Notes under the pieces: model-generated
Database searches by the model: none
Seen by the model: only the letters and a program-made list of their open reading frames with translations
What the model was told of the DNA's origin: nothing
DNA from: Salinispora arenicola
GTDB lineage: Bacteria; Actinomycetota; Actinomycetes; Mycobacteriales; Micromonosporaceae
Length of the DNA stretch: 64,000 nucleotides
Assembly (NCBI RefSeq): GCF_006716065.1
Contig: NZ_VFOL01000001.1
Location: forward strand, 4,154,001-4,218,000
Direction of reading: 5' to 3'
Program-made: the position numbers and the translations under genes
In this document: in pieces, positions 16,932-24,573 of the stretch
Position numbering within the stretch: the first letter of the stretch is position 1
Layout: every line of letters begins with the position of its first letter

Positions 16932-17995
16932 CCGCGTCCGCCGCCGCGCCCACCAACGCCGAGGACACCGCCGACCAGCGGGGGCAGTGGATCGCGCTGC
17001 ACATCTTCTACGCGGCCAACCCGCAACCGCTGCTGGTGGAATGCGTGGCGCCGCTGATCCGGGAACTCACCGAGCAGGACCTGCTCGCCGGTCACTTCTT
17101 CATCAACTACTGGCTGGAGGGGCCACACGTGCGGCTGCGGCTGCGCCCACGTACCCCAGCCGACGAGCCGGAGGTGCGGGCGCGCACCGAGGCGGCGGTC
17201 AACCGGTTCCTCACCACCCGCCCCGCGCTGTACGCGATGGGCACCGGCTACCTGCGGGAGCTCTACGACATCCTCTTCGCGCTGGAGTTCCCCGAGGGGC
17301 GGCCGGCAGAACTGGTCGACGCAAACGGACAGATGCTGCTCCGACCCAACAACTCATACAGCTACCGGCCCTACGCACCGGAGTACGGCAAGTACGGCGG
17401 GCCGGCGGGCATCGAGATCGCCGAATGGCACTTCCAGCACTCCACCGACACGGTGCTACGCGCCATCTCGTCGATGAACCTGCACCTGCGCCCGGTGCTG
17501 CTGGGCACCGCCGCGCAACTGATGACGGTGCACGCCGGCACCTTCCTGCCCGACCGCGAGCAACTGGTGGACTTCCTCGACCAATACCACCACTACTGGC
17601 ACCGGGCCTTCGCCGGCACCAACCTCATCGGCATCGACGAGTACACGCGAATGTACGACAGCGTCGCCGGGGAACTCGGCCGCCGGGTACAACAGATCCT
17701 CACCCTCATCGCGCAGGGCGAAACCCAGCGCCTCCCCGGCTTCCTGCGCGGATGGGCCGAACACGCCGCCACGCTCCGGCAGAAGGTGCTCGCCCTGGCC
17801 ACCTCCGGCGAACTGACCGTCAGCGCCTGGAGCGGCGGCGACCGGGTCATCACCGACCCGGGGGAGGCCCTCACATCCCTGCTCTCGCCATACCTCCACA
17901 TGACCAACAACCGGCTGCACGCCACCATCCGCGACGAGGCGTACCTCTCCTACCTGCTCGCCCGGGTGCTGCGAGAGTCGGCGGTGTCGTCGTGA
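16928..17995 (+). CDS. SpaB_C / thiopeptide-type elimination protein
   Basis: 355 residues. In split LanB systems this protein removes glutamate from glutamylated Ser/Thr to give dehydroalanine or dehydrobutyrine. Hallmarks are WIALHIFY near the N-terminus, FFINYWLEGPHVRLRLRP (about 57-74), EYGKYGGPAGIEIAEWHFQHST (the Y-GG block of NisB-type lyase domains), and MTNNRLH near the C-terminus. Pyridine synthases of thiopeptide pathways share this fold. Retention of the YGG and HVRLR blocks favours elimination, but with only one such protein in the operon that assignment is inference. It overlaps both neighbours. Confidence 0.88.
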   Translation: MTASAAAPTNAEDTADQRGQWIALHIFYAANPQPLLVECVAPLIRELTEQDLLAGHFFINYWLEGPHVRLRLRPRTPADEPEVRARTEAAVNRFLTTRPALYAMGTGYLRELYDILFALEFPEGRPAELVDANGQMLLRPNNSYSYRPYAPEYGKYGGPAGIEIAEWHFQHSTDTVLRAISSMNLHLRPVLLGTAAQLMTVHAGTFLPDREQLVDFLDQYHHYWHRAFAGTNLIGIDEYTRMYDSVAGELGRRVQQILTLIAQGETQRLPGFLRGWAEHAATLRQKVLALATSGELTVSAWSGGDRVITDPGEALTSLLSPYLHMTNNRLHATIRDEAYLSYLLARVLRESAVSS

Positions 17996-19188
17996 CACAT
18001 CCGGGCCTGCTGGCCAAACGCCCCCGGCTGCGCGAGGACCTGATCTTCTCGCGGCCGTTGCAGCGCGGCCCCGACACCGTCTACCTGCTCAAGGACCGCC
18101 GCAACGGCCGGTCGTTCGAGATCCCGCCGAAAGAGCAGTTCCTGCTACGCCGCCTCGACGGCGTCCGGTCCCTACGCGAGGTCGGCGCCGAATACGCCGA
18201 CACCTATGGACGCCGCCTCGGCGACGCGCACTGGACCCGCCTGCTGTGGCTCCTGCACGAACGTGACCTGCTGTCCGTGCACCGCGCCGATCCGGGCACC
18301 GGGCCGGGCAACGGCGAGCCGACGGCGACCGACCCGGGACACTCCGGCGCGCTGGGATGGTGGGCACACCGACTGCGGTGGCTACTGCGCCCGGCGGTCT
18401 TCGCGCTGCTCGCCGTACTCGTCGCCGCCCTGCTCGTGACGATCGGGCTCCAACTCGACCCGCTCTGGCAGACCGCCCGCCCCGCCTTCACCGACCCGAT
18501 CAGCCTGGTCGCACTGGCGTTGCTCGTCTGGTCGAGCGCGGCGCTGCACGAGTTCGCACACGGACTGGTGGCCGTCCACTTCGGTGCCACCGTCAACCGG
18601 ATCAACCTGGTCACCCTCACCTGCAAGGTCGAGGACTACCTCTACCTACCGCGTCGATCCCAGCAGGTGATGATCGCAGCCGCCGGCGCCGTCGCCAACG
18701 GGCTGGTCCTGCTGCTCACCGGCGCCGCCCTCATCGTGCTGCCCGGCGCCTTCACCGAGCGACTACTCAGCGCATACCTCCTGGTCGGTGTGGCCCAGAC
18801 ACTGGTCAACGTCATTGCCCTGCCACCGCTGGACGGCTACAAGATCCTCAGCCACCTGCTGGACCAGCTGGACCTGGCCCCGGAGAGTCGCCGCTACCTG
18901 GCGACCCTTCCCCGGCGGCTGCTGCGCCGGCCCGCCCGCCGCTACCCCCGACCGGCCGCGGTCTGTCTCGGGCTCTTCGCCGCCTGGTGGCTGCTGGCGA
19001 TCGCTGCCGCCGCCACCGTCGTGATCGTCCTCGTGGGCGCCCTCCTCCGACCCTCCCTCGGCGCGCTCGCCTACATCCCGCCGGCCGCCATCGTCGGCCT
19101 GACGTTCGCCGGCTGGCTGGCCCGGCCACGCCGGCCACGTTCGGTCGACCGGATCCCCGCACCACCAACCAACGAGAACAACCAGTGA
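17992..19188 (+). CDS. Membrane M50-family metalloprotease of the RiPP operon
   Basis: 398 residues from GTG 17992, overlapping the upstream stop. Residues 1-95 form a soluble domain (FEIPPKEQFLLRRLDGVRSLREVGAEY) resembling PqqD/RRE-like winged-helix domains. Six or so membrane segments follow. ALHEFAHGL (about 184-192) is the HExxH zinc site, and LPPLDGYK (about 277) is the third-ligand motif of site-2-protease-like enzymes. Its place between the dehydratase and the ABC exporter suggests leader removal or another cleavage at the membrane during export. Fused recognition-element plus M50 proteins of this kind are known near RiPPs, but their substrates are mostly unproven. Confidence 0.78.
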   Translation: MTHPGLLAKRPRLREDLIFSRPLQRGPDTVYLLKDRRNGRSFEIPPKEQFLLRRLDGVRSLREVGAEYADTYGRRLGDAHWTRLLWLLHERDLLSVHRADPGTGPGNGEPTATDPGHSGALGWWAHRLRWLLRPAVFALLAVLVAALLVTIGLQLDPLWQTARPAFTDPISLVALALLVWSSAALHEFAHGLVAVHFGATVNRINLVTLTCKVEDYLYLPRRSQQVMIAAAGAVANGLVLLLTGAALIVLPGAFTERLLSAYLLVGVAQTLVNVIALPPLDGYKILSHLLDQLDLAPESRRYLATLPRRLLRRPARRYPRPAAVCLGLFAAWWLLAIAAAATVVIVLVGALLRPSLGALAYIPPAAIVGLTFAGWLARPRRPRSVDRIPAPPTNENNQ

Positions 19189-19199
19189 AAGGCGAGCCG

Positions 19200-20111
19200 A
19201 TGTCACCCATCGACGGTCCAGCAATCGTGCTGGACGCCGTGAGCAAGTCGTATGGCGAGGTGAGAGCAGTCGACGAGATCTCCATCTCGATCGGCCGCGG
19301 CGAATTCTTCGGCCTGCTCGGCCCCAACGGCGCGGGCAAGACCACCCTCATCGAAATGATCGAAGGACTGCGTGTCCCCGACAGCGGCAGCATCACCGTG
19401 CTGGGCATGTCGCCGGCCCCACGCAACCTCGACCTGCTGCCCATGATCGGCGTACAAACCCAGCGATCGGCCTTCTTCACCCGGCTGACCGCCCGCGAGC
19501 ACCTGGTCACCGTCGCCGCCCTCTACGGCCTTCCCCCAGCCACCGCCGAGAAGGCACTGGACCTGGTCGGGCTGACCGAATCGGGCGACATCCGGGTCAC
19601 CAAGATCTCCGGCGGTCAGCGCCAGCGCCTCGCCATCGCCTCCACGCTCGTCCACGACCCCGAGGTGGTCTTCCTGGACGAACCCACCGCCGCCCTGGAC
19701 CCGGAGGCCCGCCGCGACCTCGGCCAGATGCTGCGCAACCTGAAAGCGATCGGCAAAACCATCGTCTACACCACCCACCACCTCGACGAGGCACAGACAC
19801 TCTGCGACCGGGTCGCGATCCTCTCCACCGGGCGCGTCCTCGCGCTCGACAGCCCACGCGAGCTGATCGCCCGCTCCCACATCGGCACCCGACTGGTCAT
19901 CCCCGCCGGCCGACTCAGCCCGGAACGGGCCGGCAACCTCGACGGCGTCGACGGCGTCGCCGTCGAGGACGGCATGCTCGTGCTGCGTACCGCCCACACC
20001 GCCCGGGTCCTCGCCGCCCTCGACGGCGAAGCCAACCTGGACGACGTGGAAACCCGACCGGCCACCTTGGAAGACGTCTACCTCGAGCTGATCGGAGCAC
20101 CGCAGGCATGA
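19200..20111 (+). CDS. ABC exporter ATP-binding protein
   Basis: 303 residues from ATG 19200 with AAAGGCGAG upstream; GTG 19185, overlapping the previous stop, is an alternative. Walker A is LLGPNGAGKTTL, the signature is ISGGQRQRLAIA, Walker B is VVFLDEPTAALDP, and the H-loop is TTHHLDEA. The C-terminal 80 residues are the usual extension of DrrA/CcmA-like drug-export ATPases. With the following permease it forms an ABC-2 exporter that probably carries the finished peptide out or gives self-resistance. Confidence 0.9.
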   Translation: MSPIDGPAIVLDAVSKSYGEVRAVDEISISIGRGEFFGLLGPNGAGKTTLIEMIEGLRVPDSGSITVLGMSPAPRNLDLLPMIGVQTQRSAFFTRLTAREHLVTVAALYGLPPATAEKALDLVGLTESGDIRVTKISGGQRQRLAIASTLVHDPEVVFLDEPTAALDPEARRDLGQMLRNLKAIGKTIVYTTHHLDEAQTLCDRVAILSTGRVLALDSPRELIARSHIGTRLVIPAGRLSPERAGNLDGVDGVAVEDGMLVLRTAHTARVLAALDGEANLDDVETRPATLEDVYLELIGAPQA

Positions 20112-20863
20112 GCGCATACGTCGCACTCTCCCGAGCCGTCTACAAGGCAGCCGTCCGAGACGCCACCACGGTCTTCTTCACCTTCGCCTTTCCGCTGATC
20201 TTCCTGGTCATCTTCGCACTCATCTTCCGCAACCAGGAGGTCGCCGACACCGGCCGCGGCTACGTCGACTACATCGCCCCAGGCGTGCTCTCCTGGGGCC
20301 TGGCCAACGCCGCCCTCTTCGGCGTGGCATTCACCCTCATGCAGTGGCGCAACGACGACCTGCTGCGCATCATCCGGCTCTCCCCAACCAGCATCTGGTC
20401 CGTGATCGGCTCCCGCTACGTGGTCGCACTGGGCATCGGAGCAGCCCAGAGCGTGCTCTTCGTCGGCGTCGCCATGCTGCCGGTCTTCGGCATGCGCCCG
20501 GACCCGACGTGGCCGCTCTCCATCCCGATCATGCTGCTCGCGGTGACAGCCTTCCTCGCCCTCGGCCTGATCGTCGGATCCGCCGCCAACACCCCGGAGG
20601 CGGTCGCCGCGATCGCCAACTGCATCGTGGTGCCGATGGCCTTCCTCTCCGGCTCGTTCTACCCCCTCGAACTGATGCCGACCTGGCTACAGGAAGTCTC
20701 CCGGATCCTGCCAATGCGCTACGTCAACGACGGCATCACCTACGCCTTCACCGGCTTCGGCACCATGACCGACTACCTGGTCTCGTGCGCCGCACTGATC
20801 GTCTTCACCGCCGTGTTCGTGGTCGTCGGCGTACGAACCTTCCGCTGGAGCAACGACTCATGA
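20108..20863 (+). CDS. ABC-2 type exporter permease
   Basis: 251 residues with six membrane segments. FTFAFPLIFLVIFALIF is the first helix, and YIAPGVLSWGLANAALFGVAF belongs to the ABC-2 core. The motif MAFLSGSFYPLELMPTWLQEVSRILPMRYV is the conserved end of DrrB/NatB-type permeases. ATGA overlaps link it to the ATPase and to YcaO 2. It is the membrane partner of the ATPase at 19200. Confidence 0.9.
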   Translation: MSAYVALSRAVYKAAVRDATTVFFTFAFPLIFLVIFALIFRNQEVADTGRGYVDYIAPGVLSWGLANAALFGVAFTLMQWRNDDLLRIIRLSPTSIWSVIGSRYVVALGIGAAQSVLFVGVAMLPVFGMRPDPTWPLSIPIMLLAVTAFLALGLIVGSAANTPEAVAAIANCIVVPMAFLSGSFYPLELMPTWLQEVSRILPMRYVNDGITYAFTGFGTMTDYLVSCAALIVFTAVFVVVGVRTFRWSNDS

Positions 20864-22800
20864 CCGCCACCGCGGCGGCGGCAGCGCGCCCCACCCCACT
20901 CTCCGCCGCCGCGGCCCACCTGCAACAGCACCTGCGCCACCGATGGACAGCACAGCCCACGGGCGGGAAACCACGAGTGGTGGCCCTGGGCGACACCGAC
21001 GCGCTCGCGGCGCCCGCCGCGGCCGACCCCGACCGCCGCGACGCCACCGTGCACCTCACCGCCGCCACCGTGCTGATCGGACCGTCCAGCAGCACGGCCG
21101 GCCCCGCCTGCGGACACTGCCTGGCCATCCGATGGCAGCGGCTGCGCACCCGCAGCCAACGCGACGCCCTGGAAGTCGGCGACCAGACCACCGCCGTCGG
21201 CCCGTGGCCACAGCTGACCACCTACCAGCTCGACGCCGTCTGGCAGCTCTACCGCGCCAGCCACACCGGCCCACCACTGCCGCCGCCACCAAGCTGGGAC
21301 CGGCACAGCACCCCGCTGCCCCGGGTCAGCCAGCTCGACCTGGCCAGCCTGCGGATCCGCACCTACCCGGTGCTGGCCGACCCGCGCTGCCCCAGTTGCG
21401 CCCGGCAACGACCCGACACCCCCGACCCCCTGGTACTCGCGCACCACCCCCGGCCCAAGCCGCGCCCCGACACGTACCGGCTGAGCACCCCCGACGGCTA
21501 TCCGCTGCCAGCGACCGCGCTGGTCAACCCGGTCTGCGGCGCGCTGGGTGCGGGTACCGCGCTCACCATCACGTCACCGACCACAGCACCCGTGACCGGC
21601 AGCGTCTTCATCCGCGGCTACGGCGGGCTGCTCGACGTCTCCTGGAGCGGCCAGTCCAGCGGCTACGACGCGAGCCGCTCGCTGGCCTACCTCGAAGGGC
21701 TGGAGCGCTACGCCGGAACCCACCGGCGGCGCAACACCACCCCGGTCATCGCCGCATACGCCGATCTCGACACCGACGCACTGCACCCGGACCGCTGCGG
21801 CAGCCACCCCGACGAGGTGTACGACACCGACCCGATCCTGCGCCGGTTCGACCCACAACGACCGATCCCCTGGGTGTGGGGCCAGAACCTGCACACCGGC
21901 AAGCCCGTACTGGTGCCTCGCCGACTGTGCTTCTACAGCTCGCCCGCCGCCGGCGACACCTTCGTCCTCTCCTCCTCCAGCGGCTGCGCCACCGGCAGCT
22001 GCCTGGAGGAAGCCGCCCTGTTCGGCATGCTGGAGCTGATCGAACGCGACGCGTTCCTGCTCGCCTGGTACGGCAACCTGACCCTGCCCCGGATAGACCT
22101 CGACACCTGTCCGCCGGTCGTGCGCGCGCTGGTCGATCGCGCCGAACTGCAGGGCTACCGTCTCTACGCCTTCGACAACCGGATCGACCTCGACGTACCC
22201 GTGGTCACCAGCCTCGCCGTCCGCCACGACGGCGGCCCCGGCCTGCTGTCGTTCGCCGCCGCGGCCCACCTCGACCCGCGGCAGGCGGTCACCGGCGCGC
22301 TCGCCGAGGCGCTCACCTACATCCCACACCAGCCCGCCACAGTGCGCCGACGTCGGGCCGAACTGGAGCGGATGGCCGACGACTACACCCTCGTCCGCCG
22401 GCTGCCGGACCACTCGGCACTGTTCGGCCTACCCCGAATGGCGGTGCACGCCGAAAGCTACCTCGACGACCGAGGCACGCTCCCCATCGAGCACGCGTTC
22501 ACCGGCTACCGGCCCCCCGGCACACCGGATCTCCGCGATGACCTGCGCCGGGTGCTCGACCTGCTGCATGCGCGCGGGCTCGAGGCGATCATGGTGGACC
22601 AGACCACACCAGAACAGGAGGCGGTCGGACTCCGCTCGGTCTGCACGATCGTGCCCGGCCTGCTACCGATCGACTTCGGCTGGATCCGACAGCGGGCTCC
22701 GCACCTGCCGCGGCTGCGGACCGCGCCCGTGGTGGCCGGCCTCGCCGACACCGAACTTACCGACGCCGACTTCCGCCTCGTTCCGCACCCCTTCCCATAA
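20860..22800 (+). CDS. YcaO cyclodehydratase 2 (azoline-forming)
   Basis: 646 residues from ATG 20860, overlapping the permease stop. It has the same plan as the YcaO at 10621. An N-terminal CxxC pair (CGHC about 84, CPSC about 176) is followed by NPVCGALGAG. The YcaO core then has YDASRSLAYLEGLERYAG, SSGCATGSCLEEAALFG with ELIERDAF, and TTPEQEAVGL. It ends PHPFP. All nucleotide-binding acidic residues seen in YcaO 1 are kept, so it is probably active rather than a scaffold. It lies after the transporter genes rather than beside YcaO 1, which suggests separate acquisition or a separate residue specificity. It is the last gene of the operon. Confidence 0.9.
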   Translation: MTATAAAAARPTPLSAAAAHLQQHLRHRWTAQPTGGKPRVVALGDTDALAAPAAADPDRRDATVHLTAATVLIGPSSSTAGPACGHCLAIRWQRLRTRSQRDALEVGDQTTAVGPWPQLTTYQLDAVWQLYRASHTGPPLPPPPSWDRHSTPLPRVSQLDLASLRIRTYPVLADPRCPSCARQRPDTPDPLVLAHHPRPKPRPDTYRLSTPDGYPLPATALVNPVCGALGAGTALTITSPTTAPVTGSVFIRGYGGLLDVSWSGQSSGYDASRSLAYLEGLERYAGTHRRRNTTPVIAAYADLDTDALHPDRCGSHPDEVYDTDPILRRFDPQRPIPWVWGQNLHTGKPVLVPRRLCFYSSPAAGDTFVLSSSSGCATGSCLEEAALFGMLELIERDAFLLAWYGNLTLPRIDLDTCPPVVRALVDRAELQGYRLYAFDNRIDLDVPVVTSLAVRHDGGPGLLSFAAAAHLDPRQAVTGALAEALTYIPHQPATVRRRRAELERMADDYTLVRRLPDHSALFGLPRMAVHAESYLDDRGTLPIEHAFTGYRPPGTPDLRDDLRRVLDLLHARGLEAIMVDQTTPEQEAVGLRSVCTIVPGLLPIDFGWIRQRAPHLPRLRTAPVVAGLADTELTDADFRLVPHPFP

Positions 22801-22821
22801 CGGCCACGGTGCACCCACCAA

Positions 22822-22837
22822 GACTCCCGTCGGAGTC
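22822..22837 (+). terminator. Hairpin after the RiPP operon
   Basis: GACTCC (22822-22827) and GGAGTC (22832-22837) form a perfect 6-bp stem with loop CGTC, 22 nt after the last YcaO stop. No T-tract follows. It lies in the 155-nt gap before the convergent amine oxidase gene; I see no gene in that gap. Confidence 0.4.
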
Positions 22838-22954
22838 CTAGGAGGCCACAGTTATCCGGGTTGCCCGCTAGGGATCCCGCCCCAGCACGTAGTCAAGCTT
22901 CCACCGCTCCTCCATGTGGTGCGGTCGGCACGGGTAGTGCCGGCTGGACCAGGG

Positions 22955-24361
22955 TCACCTCGATGCGAAGCGTGCCACCTGTTCGGCCGCGCGCAGCCCG
23001 GACTCCATCGCCCCGTCCACGTAGCCGCTCCACCCGCTGGCGATGTCGCTGGTGGCGAACGAGATTCGGCCATGCGGAAGCTGAACGGCGTTCAGTAGCC
23101 CGGTCAACTGGCGGGGTCGGCGGAACGCCCCGCCACCCAACGCGTGCGGGTCCGCACCCCAGTGCTGGCCCCGGACGGCGAGCACCGTCGCGTCCGGCAC
23201 GACCAGCCGTACGGCCCGTTCGACCTGCGCCACGTTGTTGACGTCGAGCCGCTGGTCGCCGCTGAACCCGACCATCAGCTGGCTGTCCGCAAGCTGTTTG
23301 ATCGGCACCAGGGTGTGGATGGGGTAGCCCTCGGGCGTGTGCACGTAGGTGTTGCCAAGCGAGGTCCGCAACCGCAGCCACAGCTTCTGCGCGGTGGGCA
23401 CACCAAACGTCTGGCTCGACGCGCGCCGCCGTTCCACTGTGAGGCCCGGGCTGAACTCGATGGTGTTCCAGACGTTAACCGGGACCGCCACCACGACTGA
23501 CGTGGCCGTGTACGACGCACCGGTCCGGGTGCGGACGACAACCTCCCGGCCCGTGTCGATGATGGACCGGACCGGTGAGTTGAGCCGCACGTCGGCTGCG
23601 GCCTCGGTCAGGATGGCCCGCGCAAGGCTGGTCATGCCGCTTGCCGGCCGGTAGGTGTTGATGCCGTAGTACTGGTCGGCGTTGTGGTTGCACAGCGCCC
23701 ACAAGTGCAGGAACTGCGTGTATGCGCCGCGTTCTGATCCCCCGCCGAGCCCGCCGGTCGCGCCGGTAAGCCACTTCTCGTCCAGGACGGACAGCCGCAT
23801 GGCATCGAGTCTGTCTCGGATGGTCTGCGGGTCGACGCGGCGTAGCAGGTCGGCCCTAACCAGTGGGTTCGCCGCGTCCGGGAACAGCTCCCTGGCCCGC
23901 TCGGAGAAGCGGGCGAGCAGCGCGCCCTGCCAGCCGAACGCCTCCTCGGGGTGGTAGTACCCGAACCCGGTGGCGGTCGGGAACAGTGCCCGCTCGGCCG
24001 CCGGGTCGGCGACGATCCCGGTGCCCTGGTTCTCGATCTCCCGCCACACGTGGGTCTGCAACGGGTCGACCCACACGCCGCCCATCTCGACCTGTTCGCC
24101 CTCGAACGTGGTGGTCCAGGTCCGGCCGCCGATCCGGTTGCGCGCCTCCAGGACCCGGACACGTAGCCCTCTGCGCCGCAGCGCCCTGGCGGCGGTGACG
24201 CCCGCGAAGCCGGCACCGACCACGATGACGTCGGAGGCGGTGCGGGCGGGGGCCGCTGAGGCCGATGGTGGTCGTAGGACGGTGTGCGCGGCGGCGGCGG
24301 TGGCTGCGGTCAGGACGCCGCGCCGGCTTAGGGCGATTCCAGATGTCTTCGTGCCGCTCAT
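22955..24361 (-). CDS. Tat-exported flavin monoamine oxidase
   Basis: 468 residues. The N-terminus MSGTKTSGIALSRRGVL with AATAAAAHTVL is a twin-arginine signal. The FAD site is VIVVGAGFAGVTAARALRRRG, followed by VLEARNRIGGRTWT (the GG motif of amine oxidases). The C-terminal FAD contact is ATSDIASGWSGYVDGAMESGLRAAEQVA. It should oxidise an amine to an aldehyde/imine outside the cytoplasmic membrane. Its ATG overlaps the stop of the 50-residue peptide gene upstream, and its 5' end is nearly identical to that gene's 5' end. It closes a minus-strand operon that also encodes a graspetide pathway, so a tailoring role is possible but unproven. Confidence 0.85.
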   Translation of the reverse strand: MSGTKTSGIALSRRGVLTAATAAAAHTVLRPPSASAAPARTASDVIVVGAGFAGVTAARALRRRGLRVRVLEARNRIGGRTWTTTFEGEQVEMGGVWVDPLQTHVWREIENQGTGIVADPAAERALFPTATGFGYYHPEEAFGWQGALLARFSERARELFPDAANPLVRADLLRRVDPQTIRDRLDAMRLSVLDEKWLTGATGGLGGGSERGAYTQFLHLWALCNHNADQYYGINTYRPASGMTSLARAILTEAAADVRLNSPVRSIIDTGREVVVRTRTGASYTATSVVVAVPVNVWNTIEFSPGLTVERRRASSQTFGVPTAQKLWLRLRTSLGNTYVHTPEGYPIHTLVPIKQLADSQLMVGFSGDQRLDVNNVAQVERAVRLVVPDATVLAVRGQHWGADPHALGGGAFRRPRQLTGLLNAVQLPHGRISFATSDIASGWSGYVDGAMESGLRAAEQVARFASR

Positions 24362-24530
24362 GGTGTCGTCCCTCGTAAGGGTCGAAGGGATGGTTCCACG
24401 AAAGGAATCTCCGCGTCGAGCCCGACGAGGACTCGTCCGTTCACCTCAAGGCTCGAGCTGGAGACATGAGGAAATTTTATGATGATTTCGGATATCTTGG
24501 TGCCACTCATGGTGTCGTCCCTCGTAAGGG
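24342..24530 (-). repeat. Direct duplication of a translation-initiation region
   Basis: The two copies lie at about 24342-24381 and 24491-24530, 149 bp apart. Minus-strand CCCTTACGAGGGACGACACC plus ATGAG is identical in both, followed by GGCAC(C/G)AAGA with scattered changes. The first 12 bases, CCCTTACGAGGG, can fold as CCCT-TACG-AGGG directly over the ribosome binding site. One copy starts the 50-residue peptide and the other the amine oxidase. Confidence 0.75.
24358..24510 (-). CDS. 50-residue peptide of unknown function, coupled to the amine oxidase
   Basis: ATG 24510 follows CGAGGGACGACACC. The product starts MSGTKISEIIIKFPHVSSSS and ends EPSLRPLRGTTP. Its TGA lies inside the ATGAG of the amine oxidase, so translation is coupled. 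The first codons and the 20 nt before them nearly duplicate the oxidase start. It may be a RiPP-like precursor, a translational leader, or a by-product of a 5'-end duplication. I do not recognise a family. The A+T-rich codons (ATA AAA TTT) at its start are unlike its neighbours. Confidence 0.45.
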   Translation of the reverse strand: MSGTKISEIIIKFPHVSSSSLEVNGRVLVGLDAEIPFVEPSLRPLRGTTP

Positions 24531-24573
24531 GGCGCGGGGCCACGAGAAAGGGATCTTCTCATCGCAGATCGTG

